From NCBI GenBank assembly GCA_013349725.1, contig DUZB01000049.1:1-15438 (forward strand): a stretch of 15,438 nucleotides of DNA. Direction: 5' to 3'. The notes below the pieces were generated by a model that did no database searches, was not told where the DNA came from, and was given only the letters and a program-made list of their open reading frames with translations. A program made the position numbers and the translations under genes. The stretch is from Deltaproteobacteria bacterium. GTDB lineage: Bacteria > Desulfobacterota > DSM-4660 > Desulfatiglandales > Desulfatiglandaceae. Below, one piece after another: positions 6,660 through 13,917 of the stretch (position 1 is the first letter of the stretch; every line of letters begins with the position of its first letter).

Positions 6660-6843
6660 GTAAATGATATTTATTTCCGGGCAGAAAGTTGGAATTTTAC
6701 CACCCATGGCATGCAGGGCGCTTCTTTTAAAGATTTCTTTTTCGCACCATTGCCGGTGGCTGTCAACCCATATCAACAACAAACCGATTTTTCCCGGGGT
6801 TCTGTTTTTTTGTGTTCATGTAGGCTTGCTTGTGATAGAAATT

Positions 6844-6863
6844 AGGGGTTAAAAAAAACCTCT
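6844..6863 (+). promoter_or_regulatory. Small stem-loop in the wecB leader
   Basis: AGGGGTT and AACCTCT are separated by six A residues and pair in six Watson-Crick positions plus one G-U. It lies just upstream of the weak AGGGG/ACAGG ribosome site of the epimerase gene. It could be incidental. Confidence 0.25.
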
Positions 6864-6875
6864 CAGGGGTACAGG

Positions 6876-7979
6876 ATGAAACCGATTATTGATCTGGTGG
6901 CGGGCGCCCGTCCCAATTTCATGAAGCTGGCCCCCGTATTGCGGGCCATTCTGAAGCGAAATGAACTGGAACCGAGGATTGTCCATACGGGGCAACATTA
7001 CGACCACAGAATGAATGATGTTTTTTTCGAGGAGCTGGGCATTCCCGAACCCCATGTCCATCTTGATGTGGGGTCCGGTTCCCATGGGGCCCAGACCGCC
7101 CGAATTCTTGAACGTTATGAGTCGCATGTGATGAAAAATCCGCCCGCAGCTTCCGTGGTTTTCGGAGATGTGAACTCCACGGTGGCCTGTGCCCTGGCAG
7201 CGGTTAAACTGGGGATTCCGATCGTACATGTGGAGGCGGGATTGCGGAGTTTTGATCGCACCATGCCGGAAGAAATTAACCGACTCTTAACGGATGCCAT
7301 GGCTGCTCTTCTTCTGGTATCCGAACCGAGCGGTCTGGTCAATCTGCATCGAGAAGGCGTGGAAGAGGGCAAGGTAAAGTTCGTGGGAAATGTCATGATC
7401 GATACCCTGGTGCATGAACTCCCATTTGCTGAAAAATCTTCCATCCTTGACCGGTTGAATCTGGCAGGAAGGGAATATGCACTCATGACCATGCACCGAC
7501 CATCCAATGTGGATGACCCTCAGATTTTGAAGGGGCTCCTTGAAGTGACGGCAGAACTGGCTAAAAAAATTCCTGTGGTATTTCCCGCCCATCCAAGGAC
7601 GAGGAAGGCCATGGAACAATCGGGCCTGTGGAATCGATTTTCCGGGAAGTCTGATCTTTTATTTGTCGAACCCGTTCCGTACCGCGATAATCTTTGTCTT
7701 CTGGGAAAGGCTCGATTGGTGCTTACCGATTCAGGGGGAATGCAGGAAGAGACCACCTTTTTGAAGGTCCCTTGCCTGACGTTACGGGTGAATACGGAAA
7801 GACCGGTGACTGTCCGGAAAGGAACAAGCCGTCTGGTCGGAAATGAACCTGATCAAATACAAAATGCCATTGAGGATGCGCTGGCAGGAAGATGGCCTGC
7901 AGGGGAGGATATCGAACTTTGGGATGGGCGTGCGAGCGATCGCGTCGCGAAAGAGCTGGCTGTATGGATGAATATTTGA
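6876..7979 (+). CDS. wecB: Non-hydrolysing UDP-N-acetylglucosamine 2-epimerase
   Basis: A 367-residue protein of normal length for the family, which interconverts UDP-GlcNAc and UDP-ManNAc for surface polysaccharides. It is a GT-B fold. Visible motifs are GARPNFMKLAPVL (10-22, where many members have GTRPE), HTGQHYD (37-43), FGDVNST (96-102, Asp98), HVEAGLRSFDRTMPEEINR (118-136, Glu120 and Glu132/133), TMHRPSNVDD (205-214, His207) and LTDSGGMQEE (283-292). The acidic and histidine residues correspond to the catalytic set known for E. coli WecB. It begins a plus-strand run with an ATP-grasp ligase, a class A PBP and a TPR lipoprotein, so the product is probably used for envelope building. No wecC or glycosyltransferase is adjacent within the window. 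Confidence 0.95.
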   Translation: MKPIIDLVAGARPNFMKLAPVLRAILKRNELEPRIVHTGQHYDHRMNDVFFEELGIPEPHVHLDVGSGSHGAQTARILERYESHVMKNPPAASVVFGDVNSTVACALAAVKLGIPIVHVEAGLRSFDRTMPEEINRLLTDAMAALLLVSEPSGLVNLHREGVEEGKVKFVGNVMIDTLVHELPFAEKSSILDRLNLAGREYALMTMHRPSNVDDPQILKGLLEVTAELAKKIPVVFPAHPRTRKAMEQSGLWNRFSGKSDLLFVEPVPYRDNLCLLGKARLVLTDSGGMQEETTFLKVPCLTLRVNTERPVTVRKGTSRLVGNEPDQIQNAIEDALAGRWPAGEDIELWDGRASDRVAKELAVWMNI

Positions 7980-8021
7980 TCTGAAACCCTGAATCTGTTT
8001 TCAGCACAAAGGAAGATTTGT

Positions 8022-8828
8022 ATGGGTGCTCAAAAAGGCTTTTTCGTGGCCATAGGGAGCAGGCTGAAAGGGATTCCCGAGGTCCTCACCCTCGGGGTGA
8101 AACCTAACTTCCAGGATTATACGCAGGCAGAAAAAGGGGTCCTGTTCAACGCGCCTTTTGTCCTTTATCCCACGTTGAATTATGCCCAGTTTCTCACTAC
8201 CATGGGCAAAAGGATTTTTCCCAGTCTGGAAACCTATCTCTATGCCGATGAGAAGATAAAACAGACCACCTTGTTTTATATGGCGGAAATCCCTCATCCC
8301 CGTACAAGGATCTATTATGCCCTTCACCGAAAAGATATTCTGAATGATTTCAAGTTCCCTTTTATCGGAAAGATTCCCAGGAGCAGCGCAAGGGGGCGAG
8401 GGGTTTTCAGGATTCAAAACAACGAAGAGCTTGAGAGGTATCTCAACCTGACGAAAATTGCCTACATTCAGGAATTTCTTCCCCATGAGCGCGATCTGAG
8501 GGTCGTGATTATCCATGATGAACCTGTTCTGGCCTACTGGCGTATTTCCAGGCCTGGCGATTTCCGAACGAACCTGTCACAGGGAGGGGAAATAGACTTC
8601 GACCACATTCCCGACGAGGGGGTGAAGGCCGCTCTGGAAGCAGCCGGAAAGTGCAGATTCAATGATGTGGGTGTGGATTTGATTTGCAGCGGAAACCGGT
8701 GGTTTGTTATTGAAGCCAACATGAAATATGGGCGGAAAGCGCTGAAAATGAAGGGATTTGACCTGAAACAGGTCTTAAGGGAACGGCTTTTGTCAGGGAA
8801 GATTGCAGCAGCATGTGGAAAAAAATAA
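8022..8828 (+). CDS. RimK-like ATP-grasp ligase
   Basis: A 268-residue protein. The ATP-grasp core is visible: KFPFIGKIPRSSARGRGVFRI (111-131) is the lysine plus glycine-rich ATP loop, YIQEFLPHERDLRVVII (148-164), then GDFRTNLSQGGEI (179-191) and the metal-binding VGVDLICSGNRWFVIEANM (216-234) with Asp219, Glu231 and Asn233. The FRTNLSQGG stretch is typical of RimK/LysX-type peptide ligases, which join a carboxylate to an amine with ATP. The substrate cannot be read from the sequence. AAGGAAG precedes the ATG by seven bases. It follows wecB by 42 bp, and its last 16 bp overlap the PBP gene, so translation is probably coupled. The context suggests it modifies an envelope precursor or peptide stem, but this is inference. 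Confidence 0.87.
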   Translation: MGAQKGFFVAIGSRLKGIPEVLTLGVKPNFQDYTQAEKGVLFNAPFVLYPTLNYAQFLTTMGKRIFPSLETYLYADEKIKQTTLFYMAEIPHPRTRIYYALHRKDILNDFKFPFIGKIPRSSARGRGVFRIQNNEELERYLNLTKIAYIQEFLPHERDLRVVIIHDEPVLAYWRISRPGDFRTNLSQGGEIDFDHIPDEGVKAALEAAGKCRFNDVGVDLICSGNRWFVIEANMKYGRKALKMKGFDLKQVLRERLLSGKIAAACGKK

Positions 8829-11800
8829 AACGGGCATTCTTTTGGATCATTTTTATTCCTTCCATTTTTCTTGTGGGATTTCTGGGGTATTTTTATTACC
8901 AGGTTTCCAGAGAAACCGCGTTGGTTATCAAGAAAGGGGCCATCGACCGTATCATTGCATCGGAAAGTCCCGTTTACTATGGAGACGGGCACACGCCGAT
9001 TGGTGTTTTTTTTGAAAAGACCCACAGCAAATATATCGCCTATCAGGAGATCCCGAAAGTATTTGTAAAGGCATTGATTGCATCGGAAGACAGCAACTTT
9101 TTTCATCATTTCGGCTTTGACCCGAAAGCCCTGTTGCGGGCCTTTATTGCCAATATCAAGAGCGGACGGATTGTTCAGGGAGGCAGCACCATAACCCAGC
9201 AGACGGCAAAGAATGTTTTCATGCGGGAAAAGAGGTCCTACGAGGCCAAGTTGAAAGAACTGATCCAGGCGTTTCTTCTTGAGAGAAAATACAGCAAAGA
9301 GGAAATTATTGAGATGTATGCCAATCAGTTCTTTGTTACAGGGTATGGAAAGGGGCTGAGGATTGCGGCCCAATATTACTTTGACAAAGACCCCGGGGAC
9401 CTGGATCTGGTGGAGGCGGCCTTTATTGTAGGTTCAGTAAATGGTCCGAACCTGCACAATCCCTTCTTGAAAAAAAGTGAAGATGCCAGGGCCAAAGCCA
9501 GAATGTCTGCCGGATTGCGAAAGAACTATGTGCTTTCAAGGATGCTGACGCAGAATTTTATTACAAAAAAAGAGTATGAAGAGGCCATTGAAAAGGAGGT
9601 CCCCTTTAAAGAGGGATCTATTACATTCAGACTGAACGTGATTATGGATTATGTCCGGGAGCAGCTTGAGTCTGACTACTTCAAGAGAATACTGCGGGAA
9701 CAGGGTGTGGATAATATCGCCACCTCGGGAATCAGCATAACCACTTCCGTGGACAGGCAGATACAGGAGGCGGCGCTCCTGTCACTGAGGGAGAAACTGC
9801 AATCGCTTGATATTGTACTTGAAGGGTACGATGCGTTAAAGGAAACAGATGAGCGAGCGGGCTTCCTTGCGAAGAAACCGGACAGCAGTGGGGACAGCCT
9901 CCCGTTTCTTGCAAGAATAGAAGAGGTAAAGGCAGACAAAGAGGTCGGCAGTCTCATGGTGTCATGGGATCAAGGTGAAGGGCGGATCGATTACGAAGGA
10001 CTCAAACCGGTGGCGGAAGCATGGCTTCATGGACGGATCGGTCCCGGGGCCGCATTGGGAAAGGAACATCTGCCTTTATTTCTGAACCGGTTCAAGAAGG
10101 GCGATTTTGTCCCCGTGAGGCTGAAGGTAGAGAAAGAGACCAAATCCGGAGCAGAAAAACGCACGGTCCTGCTCTCCCATATTCCCTTTCTTGAAGGAGG
10201 GATTGTCGTTCTCAAAGAGGGTATGATCAAGGCCATGGCCGGGGGGTTTTTCAACCGTTTTTTCAACAGGGCCATTGATGCAAAAAGGCAATTGGGTTCT
10301 ATTTTTAAGCCTATGGTATATGCCGCGGCCCTTCAGTTGAAATGGAATATCCTCGATCCTCTCCTGAACATCAGGGATCTTTTCCGTTTTGAAGATACGT
10401 TCTATTTACCCAATCCTGATCATGAGCCGCAAAGCGATACGGTCTCCATGGCCTGGGCCGGGGCGCGATCTGAAAACCTGGCGACGGTATGGCTTCTTTA
10501 TCACCTGACGGACCACTTAAACATGGGCGAATTTAGACAGGTTGCGGATCTTGTGGGGCTTGGAGAAAAGGAAGGGGAGACCTACGAGACCTATAAGGAC
10601 CGAATCAGAGATCAGTATGGCGTTGTTGTAAATAATCAGACCATGCGGGAAGCGGCCTTTGAAGAGGCGAAAGAACAGATCCGATCCGATGTCATTTTTG
10701 CGGGATACGAGGAAATTTTAGGGTCTCTCGGGCGGATTCATTTTGATCTGCCGAAAAATGTGTTGAATGATGAAAAGCAGGGTGATTCTCAGATAAGCAG
10801 GCGGAGTTTTCAGCGGCTTGAGACCTTAAACAATGAAATGAAGAAAAAGGTGGTTGACATCAGAAAGAGCCTGGGACAATCCGTATTGCCTGAAGATCCC
10901 ATGGCGCGTGCCAGGCTGTCGGAATCCCTTAAAAACTTTTATCTGGGGACCGGAAAAGGGACGAATAAAATATTCGCATACATGAACTCTCCTCAATATG
11001 CCGGCCCCCTTACGCTTACTTCTGTGACTCCCGGTTTGGCGATTTCGGAGATGCCACTTTTTTCCGATCCCGGCGCCATCTTGATTGACGGATGGTTGCC
11101 ATCTGAAATGATCAGTCTTCTGGAACGCAGCACGGAGAGAAATTTTGCAGAGATGCTGGCGCGCAAGCGATACAGTTTCGAAACGCTTTCCAGAATCCGC
11201 GATTTTCGAACCCTTGTAAATCTTTCTTTCGTGGTGTATCTTTCCAAAAGACTGGGCATAGAAACGGCATTGGACCCGGTTCTTTCTTTTCCTCTGGGTC
11301 CGAATTCCATCAGTATCATGGAGGCTGCGCTGGCCTATGAAACCCTGCTGACCGGGACCCGGTTTTCTTCCCCTGTCGGAGAGAAGGATGACTCCGTCCC
11401 GATTATTCAGAGGATTTCCGACAGGGAAGGGAATGTCCTCTGGGAATATACAAGTGATCCGAAAAAAGTTGTTTCCGATAGGGTTTCCGTACAGGTATCC
11501 GAGATACTGAGAAACGTGATGGAAAATGGAACCGGGAGGAGTGCCAGGGATGCTGTCAGGGTTTTCGATATTCCCATCCCTTCCTTTGGTAAGACGGGGA
11601 CATCCAATAACTATACCAATTCCAGTTTCGTGGGGTTTATCCCGGGGTACGATAGAAAAGGCGGACAGATGAGCATGAAGGACGGATATGTGATTGCCGG
11701 TTATGTGGGGTACGATGATAATCGCCCCATGAAAGGCAAGTATCTTTCCGTTTACGGCGCGGCAGGGGCCCTTCCTCTCTGGGTTGATACAGCAAAGGCC

Positions 11801-12055
11801 GTTGTTGCTTCTCCCGATTACGTAGCAGGTCTTCAGCCGGCTGATCTCATATTTTCTCAGATGGTCCTTCCTGAAGAAATCAAAAGAGAATTCAGAAAAG
11901 AGCCCGTATCGCCTTTGACGGGGCTTCCCCTGCAACCCGTCGAGCGGGATCAGCGCCGATCCCAGGGTCCGGAGGTACTTTCACCCATGCAGGAGAAGGG
12001 GGGGGAATGGCAACTGATGAGGTATTTTGAGCCTGTTCCGGCGGTATCGCCATGA
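8813..12055 (+). CDS. Class A penicillin-binding protein (GT51 + transpeptidase), enlarged
   Basis: A 1080-residue bifunctional peptidoglycan synthase, far longer than the roughly 800 of typical PBP1A. Residues 8-29 form a membrane anchor. The glycosyltransferase domain (about 60-265) shows EDSNFFHHFGFD (92-103, catalytic Glu92), GGSTITQQTAKN (123-134) and KLKELIQAFLLERKYSKEEI (146-165). The transpeptidase domain has SIFK (Ser496-Lys499), SEN (553-555) and KTGT (927-930), followed by NNYTNSSFVGF. SEN to KTG spans about 372 residues, whereas E. coli PBP1A has about 190. The extra part (roughly 570-790) is charged and helical and lacks catalytic motifs. A linker domain at about 345-455 separates the two catalytic domains. 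The start overlaps the ATP-grasp gene by 16 bp, with only a weak ribosome site. The stop overlaps the next start as ATGA. Confidence 0.94.
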   Translation: MWKKIKRAFFWIIFIPSIFLVGFLGYFYYQVSRETALVIKKGAIDRIIASESPVYYGDGHTPIGVFFEKTHSKYIAYQEIPKVFVKALIASEDSNFFHHFGFDPKALLRAFIANIKSGRIVQGGSTITQQTAKNVFMREKRSYEAKLKELIQAFLLERKYSKEEIIEMYANQFFVTGYGKGLRIAAQYYFDKDPGDLDLVEAAFIVGSVNGPNLHNPFLKKSEDARAKARMSAGLRKNYVLSRMLTQNFITKKEYEEAIEKEVPFKEGSITFRLNVIMDYVREQLESDYFKRILREQGVDNIATSGISITTSVDRQIQEAALLSLREKLQSLDIVLEGYDALKETDERAGFLAKKPDSSGDSLPFLARIEEVKADKEVGSLMVSWDQGEGRIDYEGLKPVAEAWLHGRIGPGAALGKEHLPLFLNRFKKGDFVPVRLKVEKETKSGAEKRTVLLSHIPFLEGGIVVLKEGMIKAMAGGFFNRFFNRAIDAKRQLGSIFKPMVYAAALQLKWNILDPLLNIRDLFRFEDTFYLPNPDHEPQSDTVSMAWAGARSENLATVWLLYHLTDHLNMGEFRQVADLVGLGEKEGETYETYKDRIRDQYGVVVNNQTMREAAFEEAKEQIRSDVIFAGYEEILGSLGRIHFDLPKNVLNDEKQGDSQISRRSFQRLETLNNEMKKKVVDIRKSLGQSVLPEDPMARARLSESLKNFYLGTGKGTNKIFAYMNSPQYAGPLTLTSVTPGLAISEMPLFSDPGAILIDGWLPSEMISLLERSTERNFAEMLARKRYSFETLSRIRDFRTLVNLSFVVYLSKRLGIETALDPVLSFPLGPNSISIMEAALAYETLLTGTRFSSPVGEKDDSVPIIQRISDREGNVLWEYTSDPKKVVSDRVSVQVSEILRNVMENGTGRSARDAVRVFDIPIPSFGKTGTSNNYTNSSFVGFIPGYDRKGGQMSMKDGYVIAGYVGYDDNRPMKGKYLSVYGAAGALPLWVDTAKAVVASPDYVAGLQPADLIFSQMVLPEEIKREFRKEPVSPLTGLPLQPVERDQRRSQGPEVLSPMQEKGGEWQLMRYFEPVPAVSP

Positions 12056-13431
12056 TCAGAAAAATTCTCTGGAGTTTTCTCCTTTCATTCATTTTCCTTT
12101 TTGCCTGTGCGCCAAACATCAAGAAAACGGTGAACCCGATTGAACAGACCCGGGTCGAGACCGGTTTGCCTATTGAAGAAGGACTTGTTGACAGGAAAAT
12201 AGGTCTTTTGCAGGAGATGTTGAGAAAAGAACAGCTCTCGGACATGGACCGGGACGTTGCCATGCAACTTCTTGATTCCTACAATCTCCTCAAAAAGAGT
12301 TCAGCAGGCCGTATCGATGAGGAGCAGCTGCGGGAGTTGGTCCTCTCTCTCTCAAAATCCCTTTCCAAAGTGGATGAACCGTTTTTTTCCCGTGAGCAGA
12401 TCTTGATGTTCTCTGGAAAAGAGACCGCCGCAAGGTTATTGAAGGAAAGAGAGCGAATCATGGATCTGTACCGGGAACGGGATTATAGAGGCGTAATCAG
12501 TGACTGTCTCAAGTTGCGATCAGAGTTTGGTTCGGATGCCGTTTCCCTGGAACTTGGATTGCTGTTTGCATTGTCTCTTGGGGAAGAGGGCAAGCTGCAG
12601 GAGGCGGTTCAATTGGGAGAGGGAATAGCGCGACAGCTTAAGAAATCTCCGGATCTGGCCTTTTTAAGAGCTCATATCGCAAGGTGGCAATTGCAGCTTG
12701 GCAATAGAAATGGGGCGCTGACTGCCTATGAGCAACTGACCGGCGATCTGGATGAAACTACAGCCCTCTTGAAAGCGCTTAAAGCGGATATGGATAACCG
12801 TGTTTCCCCTGAAAACGGGGCGGAAAAAATAAGCAACGGGAATTCGGACATACCGGTCTCAGGCAGTGCGGATGATGGGAAAACCACGGAGCAGATCATA
12901 GAGGATTCGAGATCCCTGATTCGCGAAAACAGGTATGATGAGGCAAGGCAACTTCTGTTGAGCAAAAAGAAAAATGCTGAACAGGGATCTGAATTGGAAA
13001 AATTCGAATCGGCGCTGCTGGAAGTTGAAAAGGCCCAAGAAAAATTTGCGGCGGAAAAGGCTATTCGGGATGCCTATGTAAAGACTACCCTTGCTACGGT
13101 TAGGGATCTCATTGAAACCGATAAATTTGAAGAGGCCATCCAAAAGCTTGAAACCATCAGCCAGGTTCAGGATGAAAACAGTGAAGCGACGCTGCTTAAG
13201 GAACGTGCAGTGGAAGGAATTATCAACAGGGACAGGAACAAAGCGGCACAGCTATTTCTGTCTGCAAGGAAGAGTGGTGATGCCTCTGAAAAAGAGGCAT
13301 TGCTGACCTCCGCCCTTCAGATTCTTGAGGAGCTGGTTGAGAAATACCCCTCGTCGGATTTAAAGGATAAGGTCCTGTCAAATATGTCCAGAGTAAAGGA
13401 TGAACTGAAGAATTTGAAGGGAAGTCGATGA
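12052..13431 (+). CDS. TPR-like lipoprotein, possible PBP cofactor
   Basis: A 459-residue protein. It starts with a lipoprotein signal peptide: MIRK, a hydrophobic core, then LFAC with the lipidated Cys19. The mature part is almost entirely helical and highly charged. Repeat-like pairs of helices occur around 135-230 (RERDYRGVISDCLKL, KLQEAVQLGEGIARQL, GNRNGALTAYEQL) and 285-375 (ENRYDEARQLLLSKK, TDKFEEAIQKLETIS), matching the TPR pattern. A Ser/Asn/Asp-rich linker lies at about 250-280. The ATGA overlap with the PBP stop means coupled translation. LpoA and LpoP, outer-membrane activators of class A PBPs, are TPR-bearing lipoproteins, and lpoP lies next to its PBP gene. This protein could be a functional analogue, though no sequence homology is claimed. 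Confidence 0.85.
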   Translation: MIRKILWSFLLSFIFLFACAPNIKKTVNPIEQTRVETGLPIEEGLVDRKIGLLQEMLRKEQLSDMDRDVAMQLLDSYNLLKKSSAGRIDEEQLRELVLSLSKSLSKVDEPFFSREQILMFSGKETAARLLKERERIMDLYRERDYRGVISDCLKLRSEFGSDAVSLELGLLFALSLGEEGKLQEAVQLGEGIARQLKKSPDLAFLRAHIARWQLQLGNRNGALTAYEQLTGDLDETTALLKALKADMDNRVSPENGAEKISNGNSDIPVSGSADDGKTTEQIIEDSRSLIRENRYDEARQLLLSKKKNAEQGSELEKFESALLEVEKAQEKFAAEKAIRDAYVKTTLATVRDLIETDKFEEAIQKLETISQVQDENSEATLLKERAVEGIINRDRNKAAQLFLSARKSGDASEKEALLTSALQILEELVEKYPSSDLKDKVLSNMSRVKDELKNLKGSR

Positions 13432-13449
13432 TAGTAAATGAGAGATTTT

Positions 13450-13633
13450 AGGGGCTTGGTTCTAATTTCGCCCACTTGATCCAATTAGTCGAGAGTACGT
13501 TCGGAAGGTCATAATCGTAATCATAATCATAATCTTACTCTTTTACATCCTATTTTAGAGCCGCACGATTATGATTATGAATATGAGTATGAGTAAGAAA
13601 ATAAATGTAATGGACCACGTTAGAACCAAGCCC
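13450..13633. mobile_element. Nested inverted-repeat (MITE-like) element
   Basis: The outer arms GGGCTTGGTTCTAA (13452-13465) and TTAGAACCAAGCCC (13620-13633) are perfect 14-bp inverted repeats. Inside, two arrays of five hexamers face each other. The left array (13511-13540) is built on ATAATC with GTAATC and TTACTC variants. The right array (13567-13596) is the reverse-oriented counterpart built on GATTAT with GAATAT, GAGTAT and GAGTAA variants. They contain a perfect 14-bp inverted match (13521-13534 with 13567-13580). The hexamer GATTTT flanks both ends (13444-13449 and 13634-13639), like a target-site duplication. There is no credible gene inside. It fills most of the gap between the TPR lipoprotein and the small lipoprotein. 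Whether it is mobile or a folded RNA element is not settled. Confidence 0.6.
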
Positions 13634-13670
13634 GATTTTCGATCTTGGAGCAAAGCAAAATGGAGAATAT

Positions 13671-13868
13671 ATGAAGAAGATAAAGATGATTGTTGTGGGG
13701 CTTTTGATGTTGCTTGCAAGCTTGAGTATTTTGTCGTGTTCGGAATTACGTTCTGAATTTAACCCACATGAATGGCGATATGCACCTTTTAATAATACCC
13801 CGCCCTCGTGGGAGAATGATATGGGGCGCCCTGATGACCCGGAATCCTACGGGGAGGAATCCTGGTGA
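13671..13868 (+). CDS. Small lipoprotein, function unknown
   Basis: A 65-residue protein. MKKIKMIVVGLLMLLASLSI is a signal peptide ending in LSILSC, a lipobox with Cys23, so the mature chain is only about 43 residues. The mature part is acidic and rich in Pro, Trp, Asn and Asp (HEWRYAPFNNTPPSWENDMG) and has no recognised domain. GGAG lies five bases before the ATG, which supports this start. Being on the same strand downstream of the PBP/TPR lipoprotein genes, it may belong to the envelope set, but the repeat element intervenes. Short lipoproteins of this kind are often missed in annotation. Confidence 0.75.
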   Translation: MKKIKMIVVGLLMLLASLSILSCSELRSEFNPHEWRYAPFNNTPPSWENDMGRPDDPESYGEESW

Positions 13869-13888
13869 CAGATAAGTCGTCACTTTTT
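13865..13888 (+). terminator. Weak candidate intrinsic terminator
   Basis: GTGAC (13865-13869) pairs with GTCAC (13879-13883) around a 9-nt loop, followed by five T residues. It overlaps the stop codon of the small lipoprotein. The stem is short, so efficiency would be low. It sits between convergent genes, where a terminator is expected. Confidence 0.3.
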
Positions 13889-13917
13889 CGGGCTGGTCTG
13901 ACTTCTAATCGCCTTGA

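Noticed and set aside
7936..7943. GCGATCGC palindrome inside wecB
   Set aside because: It is a single copy within coding sequence. The octamer matters in genomes where it is over-represented, which cannot be judged here.
10826..11935. 369-codon open frame on the minus strand
   Set aside because: It lies wholly antisense to the PBP gene, whose motifs on both sides of it are intact. Its translation shows no recognisable domain, so it is a shadow of biased codon use.
13511..13596. Hexamer arrays as a CRISPR or satellite array
   Set aside because: The units are only six bases with no spacers and occur in opposite orientations, so this is not a CRISPR array.
13571..13756. 61-codon plus-strand frame starting MIMNMSMSKK
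   Set aside because: Its N-terminus is the hexamer repeat, and the rest overlaps the better supported small lipoprotein in another frame.
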